Part shown: positions 43,105 to 52,346 of the stretch, in pieces | Position numbering within the stretch: the first letter of the stretch is position 1 | How the letters are laid out: each line of letters starts with the position of its first letter | The notes under the pieces: model-generated | Seen by the model: only the letters and a program-made list of their open reading frames with translations | The model's database searches: none | Told to the model about the DNA's origin: nothing | Made by a program: the position numbers and the translations under genes | From: Phycisphaerales bacterium | Lineage (GTDB): Bacteria; Planctomycetota; Phycisphaerae; Phycisphaerales; UBA1924 | Direction of reading: 5' to 3' | Length of the DNA stretch: 56,003 bases | NCBI GenBank assembly: GCA_017642965.1 | Contig: JAEPOJ010000026.1 | Span: forward strand, 1 to 56,003

Positions 43105-44346
43105 CTACTGATCGCGATATGCATTGTAACACTGAATAAACACTGAAACATCGAAGCGATCGAGCTGGCCGTCCCCATTCAAATCCGCTTCTGCCTCACC
43201 GCTTAAGTATGCTTCAAGAAACACGGATAGGTCATGCCAGTTCAACTCCTCATTCCCATCCAGATCGCACGGTATCACCATAGGTGGCCGACAATCTCCA
43301 CCGAACCCTGCTCCCAAGTCGTACACGAGCAAACCATCAGAACTCATCAGAACCAGAGTCTCCTCATTCATGAGTGCTGGTGCATGGAGCCTGGTGTCCA
43401 CAACAAATACCTGTTCAGGAAACTGCGGATCAGAAACATCCACAATCCGCAACTCGTTCAAGTGCCAGTAACTCAATGCCAGCAGATCCCCTCCGAGAGA
43501 ACTGGCCTGCCCTCTCTGCAACGGAATCTCATTCAGAGAAGTACCCACAAGCAACACCTCTGATGGATCGCCAATATCGAGAGTCAACAACCCCTCGATC
43601 CCGCCGTGAGCTGTGGCCAGATACGCCACCCCGCCATTGATACTTAATGATGTGTACTCGGCGCCAGTAAGCGAGTAACGCCCGAGAAAACTGGGTGAAG
43701 CTGGATCTGAGATATCATACCGATACAGCCCAAGAAAGTTGTGCGTGATGTAGAGCGTTGTTCCGTCCACATCAATATCAACAACATCACCCGCAGCATT
43801 CACCGGCTCAATCGCCTCCGATACGATCCGAACAGGGTTGTTCTCGTCGGATACATCAACGATCTCGAATCCTCCTGCTCCGTTGTCATCCAAATCAAAT
43901 AATCCAAGGTACACCCGATCGCCCTGAACAACCATCCGTGAGACGATGTCTGATGCGTGATACTCTGGGAGTGCCGTTCCATCATCAAGCCGAAACCGAA
44001 TGAGCCGACCACTTGTTGTCGAGTAGTACACGCCATCCGACACCGCCTGCCGACCCCAACCCAGGTTCGAAGAGAGTTCGTACGACTGAACCAACTCCGG
44101 CGAAGAGGGGTCATGAAGATCGATAATCTTGAGTTCCGCCTGATACCCAATTGGTCGAAGAAGATAAGCATACCCATCGTCATAAACCCCACTCCTCGAA
44201 TACAACGATCCGTCGATATCACCGTATGACCCGATCAACTGCAGATCGACACAATCATCCTGCGCGATAACCCCCGCGGAGCTCAACCCCAACGCGAGCG
44301 CACCACACACCGGACCCACACGCATCAACTTCAAAGCACTACGCAT
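43105..44346 (-). CDS. Secreted LVIVD-type beta-propeller with atypical dockerin-like tail
   Basis: The 413-residue protein starts at the third of three consecutive ATGs (44346), which lies six bases after AAGGAG. The signal peptide covers about 2-27 (ending GVIAQD). The body has repeated strands ending in LKIIDLHDPSSPELV, FEIVDVSDENNPVRI, LRIVDVSDPQFPEQV and LYRYDISDPASPSFL. These are LVIVD-type propeller blades found in surface-exposed proteins. The tail has two EF-hand-like units (DLDGNEELNWHDLS, DLNGDGQLDRFDVS) but ends CYNAYRDQ rather than Gly-Cys. The last Cys is thus displaced from the terminus, which may affect anchoring or processing. Confidence 0.8.
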   Translation of the reverse strand: MRSALKLMRVGPVCGALALGLSSAGVIAQDDCVDLQLIGSYGDIDGSLYSRSGVYDDGYAYLLRPIGYQAELKIIDLHDPSSPELVQSYELSSNLGWGRQAVSDGVYYSTTSGRLIRFRLDDGTALPEYHASDIVSRMVVQGDRVYLGLFDLDDNGAGGFEIVDVSDENNPVRIVSEAIEPVNAAGDVVDIDVDGTTLYITHNFLGLYRYDISDPASPSFLGRYSLTGAEYTSLSINGGVAYLATAHGGIEGLLTLDIGDPSEVLLVGTSLNEIPLQRGQASSLGGDLLALSYWHLNELRIVDVSDPQFPEQVFVVDTRLHAPALMNEETLVLMSSDGLLVYDLGAGFGGDCRPPMVIPCDLDGNEELNWHDLSVFLEAYLSGEAEADLNGDGQLDRFDVSVFIQCYNAYRDQ

Positions 44347-44454
44347 CATCATCTCCTTGCAACTGGTGTATCGAACCGAAACATCACCAACCCAATGTAC
44401 ACGAATCCGTACCGCCCCCAACACCTGCATCCGCACGAAACCATCTGATCACAT

Positions 44455-44484
44455 AAAAAACCCCGTTCCTCAGCAAAAACGGGG
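44455..44484 (-). terminator. Intrinsic terminator after the beta-helix gene at 44513
   Basis: On the minus strand CCCCGTT ... AACGGGG form a 7-bp stem with a loop of about 10 bases, followed by TTTTTT. It lies about 28 bases after the stop at 44513. Its stem resembles the terminator at 43044, so the two genes probably form separate transcription units. Confidence 0.85.
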
Positions 44485-44512
44485 GCGAAAAATCACTCAA
44501 TCTATCATCCGA

Positions 44513-45928
44513 TCACGGGCAACCCATGTTGTACGCTGACAGGAACGCGCTCACATCGAAGAAGTTGAGCACCCCGTCCCCGGTCAGGTCCGCCGCACAA
44601 TCCGACCCGCCGCTGGGCTGAAACTCAAACGCCCCCAGATCAACACACAGCTCCCACGTCGAGACGCCCGCGTTCTCCGTGTCCGGGTCGTCCAGGTTCC
44701 GCACGTCGCCGCTGAAATCCGTGGCCACGTCCAGCAGATCCACCGGGCCAAGCACCCCACGCGAGTTCCCCGCGTCGATCGCCGGCGAGCCCGCCATCAG
44801 CGAGTAATCGCCGCTGCCCAGATCCACAAACATCGGGTCCGCGCTGAAGTTCCCGTTCCCGTCCACCTCGCCAGCGGGCGCTTCCGGGATCAACGAGTAG
44901 TACGAGTTGAAATCACCCGATCCGGTATGCGATGCCGCGCTCGCGTTCACCACCACACAGTTCATCAGGTTCGTGTCCGCGTCCGCCCTATTCGACTCGA
45001 ACGAATCGCTCACGCCCGCCGCGATCACATCGTTGTTCACAAAGGTGCAGTTCACCGCGTCAAAGATCTGCTCATTCCGAACCACCCCGCCGGCATTCTC
45101 CGCCGTGTTGAGCTCATACACACAGTTCAACGAGCGGAACACGTCCTGATCCGAGATCCAGATCGCGCCGCCCACGTTCTGCGCGTGGTTCATCGAGAAC
45201 ACACAGGTGCTGACGTCCATAACCGCCGCGCTGCTGTTCCCCGCAATACCCAGCATCGCGATCGCCCCGCCGCGGCTCGTCGCGGTATTGCTGCGGAACG
45301 TGCACCCCTCAAAGCCCGCAATGTTCCCGACCCCCGAGTACGACAACCCACCGCCCTCAACGCCCGTGTTCCCCTCGATAAGACAGTTCGTGAATGTCTT
45401 GATCAGCGATCCGCGCAGATCAATCCCGCCGCCGTTGCCACTGCTCGTGTTGTTCCGAATGATCGTATTGGTCACCGCCCCGCCGCCGGACATGTACAGC
45501 CCGCCGCCGCCGAAATCAGAGTGCGAATCCTCGATCACACAATCAATGATCATCGCGCTGGACCCACCCTCGATCGACACCCCGCCGCCGGCGCTTGTCG
45601 AGAACCCACGCGTAAAGACAATCCCCTCAAGCACCACATCCGTCGAGCTTCCTGTGGACACAAAGCACTTGCTCAGGTCCTGCCCGAACACCGTCACGGT
45701 GCCACCGCCCGCATTGCGAAGTGCCAGGTCCTTCCCGCTCACGATCAGGTTCTCCGCGTAGAGCCCCGGCTGGATCAGGATCTCATCCCCACTCGCCGCG
45801 TTCGCGATCGCCGCCGTGATCGTGATGTAGTCATAGGTCCCTAGATCCGGCCCCACCGTCAGCGTGTCCGCCAACGTGACTGATCCCGTCGCCGCCAGAA
45901 CCAACGCAATCGACATCTTGTGCTTCAT
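44513..45928 (-). CDS. Secreted right-handed beta-helix protein with one dockerin-like EF-hand
   Basis: The 471-residue protein starts at ATG 45928 with GGGAGG upstream and a signal peptide (about 3-20). The body is a right-handed beta-helix of the polymorphic type (about 35-350), with repeated NxASGGGI-like turns such as SGNGGGIDLRG and ATSRGGAIAML, and a closing segment (SPAIDAGNSRGVLGPVDL). A WELCVDLGAFEFQ strand follows. The tail has only one EF-hand-like unit (DLTGDGVLNFFDVS) and ends YNMGCP, where the other tails in the window have two. It is divergent from the sigma gene at 46103, with 174 bases between starts. Confidence 0.82.
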   Translation of the reverse strand: MKHKMSIALVLAATGSVTLADTLTVGPDLGTYDYITITAAIANAASGDEILIQPGLYAENLIVSGKDLALRNAGGGTVTVFGQDLSKCFVSTGSSTDVVLEGIVFTRGFSTSAGGGVSIEGGSSAMIIDCVIEDSHSDFGGGGLYMSGGGAVTNTIIRNNTSSGNGGGIDLRGSLIKTFTNCLIEGNTGVEGGGLSYSGVGNIAGFEGCTFRSNTATSRGGAIAMLGIAGNSSAAVMDVSTCVFSMNHAQNVGGAIWISDQDVFRSLNCVYELNTAENAGGVVRNEQIFDAVNCTFVNNDVIAAGVSDSFESNRADADTNLMNCVVVNASAASHTGSGDFNSYYSLIPEAPAGEVDGNGNFSADPMFVDLGSGDYSLMAGSPAIDAGNSRGVLGPVDLLDVATDFSGDVRNLDDPDTENAGVSTWELCVDLGAFEFQPSGGSDCAADLTGDGVLNFFDVSAFLSAYNMGCP

Positions 45929-46090
45929 CGTGTGTGCCTCCCTCGGCTGTGTTTCACTCGCTTTGCCCAAACAACTCCATTCAGCACACCGAGCGATCTT
46001 CACGGTGATCGCGCCCGACGAATGCCACAATGATCCGTGAAATCCCCCACTCCCCCCACATTTGAGGGGCACTTAGCCCACCCCCTCAGT

Positions 46091-46096
46091 TACAAT
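46091..46096 (+). promoter_or_regulatory. Candidate -10 box (TACAAT) directly before the sigma start
   Basis: TACAAT is followed by six bases and then ATG 46103. Transcription would start at or next to the ATG, giving a leaderless message. No ribosome-binding site precedes the ATG and no good -35 was found. The layout matches the box before the GTG at 12701. Confidence 0.4.
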
Positions 46097-46102
46097 GCCC
46101 TC

Positions 46103-46699
46103 ATGCCCACGAACCCCGGCATCCAGTCCAAAGCCACCGCCATCCTCAACCGGATGACGCTCGGCGATCATGCCGACTCGGCCATCCTCGCCGAACTCCT
46201 CTACGACGAGCTCAAATCCCTCGCACGCCAGATGATGAACAGCGAGCGCGCCGATCACACACTCCAGCCCACCGCACTCGTCCACGAGGTCTTCCTCCGC
46301 CTCATCCATACCGACGAGATCCAGGTCAACTCCAAAGACCACTTCATGATGCTCGCCGCCCAGGTCATGCGCCGCGTCCTCATCGACCACGCCCGCGCCA
46401 CCAAACGCCAAAAGCGAGGCGGCGACCACAACCGCGTCCCCCTCACCATCGCCGACCCCGAATCCAAAGAACCGATCTCCGCCGAGACCCTCCTCTCCAT
46501 CGATGATGCGCTCAACAAACTCCGCGCCCTCGACGAACGCAAAGCCAAGCTCGTCGAGCTCCGCTTCTTCGCCGGGCTCGATGAGGAACACGCCGCCCAG
46601 ATCCTCGGCATCGCCCGCTCAACCGCCTCCAGCGACTGGCGCTTCGCCCGCGCCTGGCTCCTCAAACAACTCGCCTCATCCCACGAGGACGAGACATGA
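46103..46699 (+). CDS. ECF-type sigma factor (HTL-TALVHE type)
   Basis: The 198-residue protein has region 2 motifs ADHTLQPTALVHEVFLRL (about 51-68) and AAQVMRRVLIDHARATKRQ, and region 4 motifs ALNKLRALDERKAKLVELRF and AAQILGIARSTASSDWRFAR. ATG 46103 is preferred over the GTG at 46037 because it gives the family's usual length. Its stop overlaps the kinase ATG (ATGA), so both are translated together. The divergent beta-helix gene is the nearest candidate target. Confidence 0.9.
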   Translation: MPTNPGIQSKATAILNRMTLGDHADSAILAELLYDELKSLARQMMNSERADHTLQPTALVHEVFLRLIHTDEIQVNSKDHFMMLAAQVMRRVLIDHARATKRQKRGGDHNRVPLTIADPESKEPISAETLLSIDDALNKLRALDERKAKLVELRFFAGLDEEHAAQILGIARSTASSDWRFARAWLLKQLASSHEDET

Positions 46700-48933
46700 G
46701 CGCCGATCGAGATCGATTCCAACGCATCGAATCCATATTCAGCGAGCTCAGCGCCATGCCCGCCGATGATCCCGGCGCCATCGAAACCCGCCTGATCGAG
46801 CTCACAACAGACGACCCGAGCATCGCCGACGAGGTCCGCGACATGCTCGAGATCGACCAATCCCAGAACAACCTCCTCGACCAGCCCGCCATCGAGATCG
46901 ACCCACACTCACTCGACGACGAATCACTCCCCGAATCCATCGCCTCCTACACCCCCACCCGCATCCTCGGCGAGGGCGGCATGGGCATCGTCTACGAAGC
47001 AACCCAGCGCGATACCAACCGACGCGTCGCCCTCAAAGTCATCCGCACCCGATCCATCCAGGACAAGATCCGCAAACGATTCCAACGCGAAGCCCAGATC
47101 CTCGCCAAGCTCAACCACCCCGGGATCGCCACCATCTATGAATCGGGCACCGCCGACGACAACCGCACCCCGTTTGTCGCGATGGAACTCGTCGAAGGCC
47201 AACCCATCCATCACTTCGTCCGTGAGTCCTCCCCATCCATCGAGCAGCGCGTGCAACTCAGCGTCAAGGTCTGCCGCGCCGTCGCCTACGCCCACTCCAT
47301 CGGCATCATCCACCGCGACCTCAAGCCCGGCAACATCCTCGTCACCAACGACGCGGAGCCAAAGGTCCTCGACTTCGGCATCGCCATGGACATGCAGCTC
47401 GACGAGCGCACCATGATCACCCAGACCGGGCAGCTCCTGGGCACCCTCCAGTACATGGCCCCCGAGCAGGTCGATCGCACCACCAACGAATCGAGCACAC
47501 GCACCGATGTCTACGCACTCGGGCTCATCGCCTTCGAGCTCCTCACCGGCACCAGCGCCCACGCGGGGCGTGATTCCTCCATGTACGAGCTCGTCCGCTC
47601 CATCCGCGACGACGACCCACAAACACTCGGCACGCACGACCGCGCCCTCCGCGGCGACCTCGAAACCATCATCGCCAAGGCCCTCGCCCGCGAACCACAG
47701 CGACGCTACCCCGACGCCGGCGCGCTTGCCGACGACCTCGATCGGTTCCTCGCCAACAAGCCAATCCAGGCACGCCCACCCAGCACCTGGTACCAGCTCC
47801 GCAAGTTCTCCCAGCGCAACCCCCTCCTCGTCGGCTCGGTCGCTTCCATCATGATCGTGCTCGTCGCCGCGATCATCCTCATCGCCAACGCCCTCCGCAT
47901 CGCCAACAACGAGCGCGCCATCGCGAAGCAAGAGCAGCACGCCCAGGAACTCACCGCCCTCTTCGTCACCGAAGACCTCTTCTCATCCGGAAACCCAGAC
48001 TACGGCGGCGACGCTAGCATCACCCTTCTCGACGCCATGCGCGCCGCCTCCGATACCATCCCCGAGCGGTTCAAAGACGCACCCGTCGCCGAGGCGTCCA
48101 TCAGCGCCACAATGGGCGACCAGTTCCGTATGATGAACGACTTCGAGCGTGCCGAGTTCCAGCTCACACGCTCACTCGAGCTGAGCAAGCAGCTCCCCGA
48201 TCTCCCGCCCGAAACCCTCGCGTACCGATACATCAACCTCATCGACCTCTACACCGACATCGACGACCTCGATCGCGCGCTCGAGCTCGTCGCCGAACTC
48301 GAATCGTTCGCCGATTCATCACCCGATCTCCCCCACGCCTCACGCGTGGACATGCTCATCCAGCACGCAAGCATCCTGTACTACCAACGCGATCTCGAGT
48401 CCGCCGCTGAAATCTTTGAACAAGCCGTCCAGATCGGAGAAACCCGTGCCCCCGACCACACCGGAACCATTGATGCCATCGGGGCGCTCGCCATGGTCTA
48501 CACCAACCTTGCCCGATACGAGGACGCCGCGCCGCTCCACCGACGCAACATCGAAATGTCCCGCGACACGCTCGGCCCAGACCACCCCGCGACCCTCCAG
48601 TCCATGGACAACTACGCCATCCAGCTCTACAAAAACGAACAACCCCAGCAAGCCCGAGAGCTGCTCGAACAGGTCCTCGAAATCCGCCTCCAAGTGTTCG
48701 GCACCGACCATCACAAAACCAACCTCACCCGCGCACTCATCGGTCGCACCACCTTCATGACAGGCGACCACGCCGCCGCCGAACCCATACTCCTCGACGC
48801 CTACGACCGACTCACACAGACACTCGGCGAAGACCACCGATACACCCTCACCTGCCGCTCCATCATCAAGCTCATGTATGAAGACTGGAACAAACCCGAG
48901 CTCGCCGCGAACTACGCCCCGCCGGCCGATTGA
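46696..48933 (+). CDS. Membrane Ser/Thr kinase with TPR region
   Basis: The 745-residue protein has a complete Hanks-type kinase (about 85-350): GEGGMG at 92-97, K114, H206-R-D208-L-K210 and N213, D226-F-G. One transmembrane segment lies near 376-398. The C-terminal half is helical with TPR-like units (YEDAAPLHRRNIEMSRDTLG type). The ATG overlaps the sigma stop by 4 bases. All catalytic residues are present, in contrast to the kinase at 33032. It is likely to control the partner sigma factor (inference). Confidence 0.92.
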   Translation: MSADRDRFQRIESIFSELSAMPADDPGAIETRLIELTTDDPSIADEVRDMLEIDQSQNNLLDQPAIEIDPHSLDDESLPESIASYTPTRILGEGGMGIVYEATQRDTNRRVALKVIRTRSIQDKIRKRFQREAQILAKLNHPGIATIYESGTADDNRTPFVAMELVEGQPIHHFVRESSPSIEQRVQLSVKVCRAVAYAHSIGIIHRDLKPGNILVTNDAEPKVLDFGIAMDMQLDERTMITQTGQLLGTLQYMAPEQVDRTTNESSTRTDVYALGLIAFELLTGTSAHAGRDSSMYELVRSIRDDDPQTLGTHDRALRGDLETIIAKALAREPQRRYPDAGALADDLDRFLANKPIQARPPSTWYQLRKFSQRNPLLVGSVASIMIVLVAAIILIANALRIANNERAIAKQEQHAQELTALFVTEDLFSSGNPDYGGDASITLLDAMRAASDTIPERFKDAPVAEASISATMGDQFRMMNDFERAEFQLTRSLELSKQLPDLPPETLAYRYINLIDLYTDIDDLDRALELVAELESFADSSPDLPHASRVDMLIQHASILYYQRDLESAAEIFEQAVQIGETRAPDHTGTIDAIGALAMVYTNLARYEDAAPLHRRNIEMSRDTLGPDHPATLQSMDNYAIQLYKNEQPQQARELLEQVLEIRLQVFGTDHHKTNLTRALIGRTTFMTGDHAAAEPILLDAYDRLTQTLGEDHRYTLTCRSIIKLMYEDWNKPELAANYAPPAD

Positions 48934-49097
48934 CACCCCTAAAATCGCCCCTCAATGCCCCTGAATAGCGTTTTTCCAGTTTCCGCCACACTCCGTGTCC
49001 CCTCACTGATCCGGTTTCCGCTTTGTTGAGTGACCGCGTGCGCACAGCGTGCACGCCCTCGCGAAACGCGAAACCCAACATCAGAGAGGCAAACACC

Positions 49098-51461
49098 ATG
49101 CTCCCACGCACCACGACCCTGTGGGCCTGCGTCATCGCCGCCGGCTCCGCCACCGCACACGCCGACATCTTCACCTGGTTCACCAACTCCGGCATGTGGG
49201 AAGACCACAACATGTGGAACGGACCAGCTGGCCAGTACCCCGACTCCATCCTCGACACCGCCACCATCAGCGGCAGCCAGACCTCCGCAACGCTGAGTCA
49301 GAACCTCGCCCTCGGCACGCTCAATGTGCTCAACGGCGCAGCCGTGTACAGCGCTGGCAACTCGATCTTTGTGAATGCCGACACGATCGTCTCAGGGATC
49401 GGCAGCTCACTCAGCGTCACCGAGACGACCTCGCTCCGAGACTTCGACACCGACACGCTCACCCTCGATGGCGACGGCATCCTCGCCATGTACGGGGGGC
49501 TCGCGCAGTTCGATGATGCCCTGCTGATCACCGATGGCGCCGTCCTCGGCGCGGGCATCATCGAGATGAACAGCACCACCGGCAACCTCGTGATCGAGGA
49601 AGGAGCGCTCTGGATCACCGACGGCGTCGGTCCCCACGACACCCTCCGCGTCACACGCACCGACTCGAGCACCTCCAAGCTCGACTGGACCAGCCCTAGT
49701 GCTTCCATCATCGCCTGGGATGAGAAAACCCTGATCAACGAGCTCCCCTACACCGGCCCGCTGGGCGGGAAGATCCACCTCTCCAGCTACGCCGGCGACT
49801 GCGCCTTCGAGAGCACGCACGGATTCATCGGTGCCGCAAGCTCCGAGTTCGTCTTCGTAGGCGACGACCCCAACCAAACGGCTCGACTCACAACACCATT
49901 CCTTGATTCCTACGGCCAGTTCAGGGTCTGGGCGGGCGCCTTCGTCGATACGCCGATCCTCGCGATGCGGGGCGACATGATCATCCACGAGAACGCCCAC
50001 TTCCGAACCAACGCGAACCTCATCAACTTCCACTCGTTCGAGATCGACGCTCAGGGCGACAACACCATCGTCCAGTTCAGCTCCGGGCAGAACAGCACCA
50101 TCAGCTTCAAGGACGGGGACTCGAACATCGTGATGGGCCCCGGCTCACGCTTCGACCTTGACGGGAGCGGCCAGTCGGTCGTCAACATCGAAGACGATGC
50201 CAGCGTCTGGATCGAAGCCGAGTTCCTCGACTACACAACACAGTCCCCGTTCAACGGCACCTTCAACATCGAAGGCACCCTCCATGTTGAGCCGGTAAAC
50301 GGTAGATTCACATGGAACAACTATGGCGAGATCAATCTCACTCAGGGCGAAATCACCGGACGCGGGATCATCAACGACGGGATCATCCGCGGCACCGGTT
50401 CGATCGAAGGCTCGGTGAATAACAACGGCGAGATCATCGCCGACGGCGGGACACTCCAACTCGGCCAAGTCACCATGGACGGCCAGGCCAACGCCGGAAC
50501 CGGCGTCATCCGCGCCCAAACCGGCGACATCGTCATGAACATGCAGGCCAACGGCGGCGACCAGTACTTCACCGGATCGATCTATGTTGGTGACGGGATC
50601 GGTATCCGCGAGGTGCTCAACGCCGATGTGAATCTCTGGCTCCGCGAAATCGACGGCGTACGCGGCTTACTCGAACTCAACTCAGGCTTTGTCGCTCTTC
50701 ATGACTTCCACAGCTCAGGCGACACGATGATCAACGGCGAATCGCTTCTACGGGTGACCGGAAACAACGGCGAGGATCGGATCTCCTTTGTTTCCGGAAG
50801 CGTCACAACCATCAACGGCACCCTCGAAGCCGACGGCAACACATGGTTCGTTGAAGGCGCACAGGTCAACGGCTCAGGCACCCTCGACATCGTTTCGACC
50901 GTGAAGGGGATCTACTTCCAGGACGGTGCCGATCTCGGCAATGTCTCCCTCGAGTCATCAGGTGGGGTCTACCTCTCCGACCTGTTCGACGCACAGGCAA
51001 GCGTCCACGCACTCACCCTGCGAAACACCGCATCACTCAATATCTCGATGTGGTACTCCCAGCAGCAGGACCAGATCCTGAACGACAAACTGACCGTAAA
51101 CGATCACGCGATCCTCGACGGCGAGCTCATACTCTCCAACTTCCCAGAAAGTGAACTCCCCGCAGGCCAGACCGTCACCATCCTCGAAGCCGCCAGCATC
51201 GAGGGCGAGTTCGACGCCATCGACTTCTCCGAGCTCGGAACCAACCGTCGCGCCTTCGTCACCATCACCGATACCACCGTCGAGGTCTTCGTCACCTGCT
51301 TCGCGGACATCAACGCCGACGGTGAGGCCGACTTCTTCGACGCCTCCGAGTTCATGACACTCTTCAACCAGCAGGACCCGCTCGCAGACATGAATGAAGA
51401 CGGACAGTTCAACTTCTTCGACGTCTCAGCATTCCTGAGTGCATACGACCTCGGGTGCTGA
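49098..51461 (+). CDS. Secreted autotransporter-like repeat protein with dockerin-like tail
   Basis: The 787-residue protein starts at ATG 49098 with GAGAGG upstream and a signal peptide (about 7-23, ending TAHAD). The N-terminal part has FTWFTNSGMWEDHNMWNG and then many beta-strand repeats of the type (I/L)xGxGxLxV with Asn/Asp/Gly turns, like passenger domains or PEP-CTERM/beta-solenoid adhesins. A segment near 675-735 has LTVNDHAILDGELIL, resembling autotransporter-associated repeats. The tail has DINADGEADFFDAS and DMNEDGQFNFFDVS and ends YDLGC. It lies between two sigma-kinase pairs on the same strand and has its own terminator. Confidence 0.8.
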   Translation: MLPRTTTLWACVIAAGSATAHADIFTWFTNSGMWEDHNMWNGPAGQYPDSILDTATISGSQTSATLSQNLALGTLNVLNGAAVYSAGNSIFVNADTIVSGIGSSLSVTETTSLRDFDTDTLTLDGDGILAMYGGLAQFDDALLITDGAVLGAGIIEMNSTTGNLVIEEGALWITDGVGPHDTLRVTRTDSSTSKLDWTSPSASIIAWDEKTLINELPYTGPLGGKIHLSSYAGDCAFESTHGFIGAASSEFVFVGDDPNQTARLTTPFLDSYGQFRVWAGAFVDTPILAMRGDMIIHENAHFRTNANLINFHSFEIDAQGDNTIVQFSSGQNSTISFKDGDSNIVMGPGSRFDLDGSGQSVVNIEDDASVWIEAEFLDYTTQSPFNGTFNIEGTLHVEPVNGRFTWNNYGEINLTQGEITGRGIINDGIIRGTGSIEGSVNNNGEIIADGGTLQLGQVTMDGQANAGTGVIRAQTGDIVMNMQANGGDQYFTGSIYVGDGIGIREVLNADVNLWLREIDGVRGLLELNSGFVALHDFHSSGDTMINGESLLRVTGNNGEDRISFVSGSVTTINGTLEADGNTWFVEGAQVNGSGTLDIVSTVKGIYFQDGADLGNVSLESSGGVYLSDLFDAQASVHALTLRNTASLNISMWYSQQQDQILNDKLTVNDHAILDGELILSNFPESELPAGQTVTILEAASIEGEFDAIDFSELGTNRRAFVTITDTTVEVFVTCFADINADGEADFFDASEFMTLFNQQDPLADMNEDGQFNFFDVSAFLSAYDLGC

Positions 51462-51508
51462 AGCGAGGGAGCGATGACCACAACATCGTGCTGACGCACC
51501 AATCGCGT

Positions 51509-51534
51509 CGGGCGGACGACAGTCCGCCCGGCGT
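51509..51534 (+). terminator. Intrinsic terminator after the repeat-protein gene
   Basis: CGGGCGGAC, loop GACA and GTCCGCCCG (51509-51530) form a perfect 9-bp stem followed by GCGTTTT. It lies about 48 bases after the stop at 51461. Confidence 0.85.
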
Positions 51535-51640
51535 TTTCCCAACCCACACACCCGAGGAACAACACCATGCCCGAGATCACGACCACCCGAACAGCACGCC
51601 CCCGCCGCAGAACTGACCCGACCCGGAATCGCAGGCGTGC

Positions 51641-51649
51641 TGGTATACT
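51641..51649 (+). promoter_or_regulatory. Candidate extended -10 promoter (TGGTATACT) for sigma-kinase pair
   Basis: TATACT at 51644-51649 is preceded by TGG, an extended -10 pattern that can work without a strong -35. Transcription would start near 51656, about 46 bases before ATG 51702. It lies inside the frame that would encode the longer version of the sigma factor, which supports the shorter start. Confidence 0.5.
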
Positions 51650-51701
51650 CGCAGAGCAGATACCAGCAAACCGACACCGCTCAGCACGGGCAGGCAACGC
51701 C

Positions 51702-52343
51702 ATGAGCCAGGATCACGAGCAGAACGATCACCGACGCGCGCCCCGACCGGCCGCCGGCGATCTCACGCTCCTCATCGAGGATGCCCGCCTCGGCCACGCG
51801 GAAGCACAGAAGAAGCTCTTCGGCGAAGTCTACAACGAGCTCAAGGTCATCGCCGCCGCCTACATGCGTTCAGAACGCCCCGAGCACACCCTCGGCGCCA
51901 CCGCGCTCGTCAACGAGTCCTATCTCAAGCTCTTCGGCGTCGAGTCCGGCAGCCACGCCATGAGCTACGCCCACCGCCACGCCTTCTTCAAGGCCGCATC
52001 CGTCGCCATGCGTCGCATCCTCATCGATCACGCGCGATCACGAAACACCGCCAAGCGGGCCCCGAAAAACGGGAAGCGTATCATCAGCCTCGACCTCGAG
52101 GTCGTCGCAGAGTCCAGCAACCCCGCGGACCTTATCGCCCTCGACGAAGCGCTCAACCTGCTGGAACACGAGGACGAGCGTGCCGCCTCCATCGTCCACC
52201 TCCGATTCTTCGCCGGGCGTCAGATCCAGGAGATCGCCGAGATGCTCGGCCTCTCCGCACGCACCGTCAAACGTGACTGGGAGTTCGCACGCGCACGCCT
52301 GCAGCAGATCCTCGACCAGCAGCCAGCACCCGAGGAGGCCTGA
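51702..52343 (+). CDS. ECF-type sigma factor (HTL-TALVNE type)
   Basis: The 213-residue protein has region 2 motifs PEHTLGATALVNESYLKL and AASVAMRRILIDHARSRN, and region 4 motifs ALNLLEHEDERAASIVHLRF and AEMLGLSARTVKRDWEFA. The open frame runs back to ATG 51567, which has a GAGGAAC ribosome-binding site, but the extra 45 residues are Arg-rich and cross an extended -10 promoter; ATG 51702 gives a family-like length. The kinase gene starts 3 bases after its stop. Confidence 0.88.
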   Translation: MSQDHEQNDHRRAPRPAAGDLTLLIEDARLGHAEAQKKLFGEVYNELKVIAAAYMRSERPEHTLGATALVNESYLKLFGVESGSHAMSYAHRHAFFKAASVAMRRILIDHARSRNTAKRAPKNGKRIISLDLEVVAESSNPADLIALDEALNLLEHEDERAASIVHLRFFAGRQIQEIAEMLGLSARTVKRDWEFARARLQQILDQQPAPEEA

Positions 52344-52346
52344 GCG

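Noticed and set aside
26758..51461. A cohesin-containing scaffold within this window
   Set aside because: Large beta-rich proteins were inspected, but their repeats fit FG-GAP, beta-helix or LVIVD patterns; none looks like a cohesin.
51567..51701. Long N-terminal extension of the last sigma factor
   Set aside because: Arg-rich, absent from the two similar sigma factors in the window, and it covers a promoter-like box; kept only as a finding.
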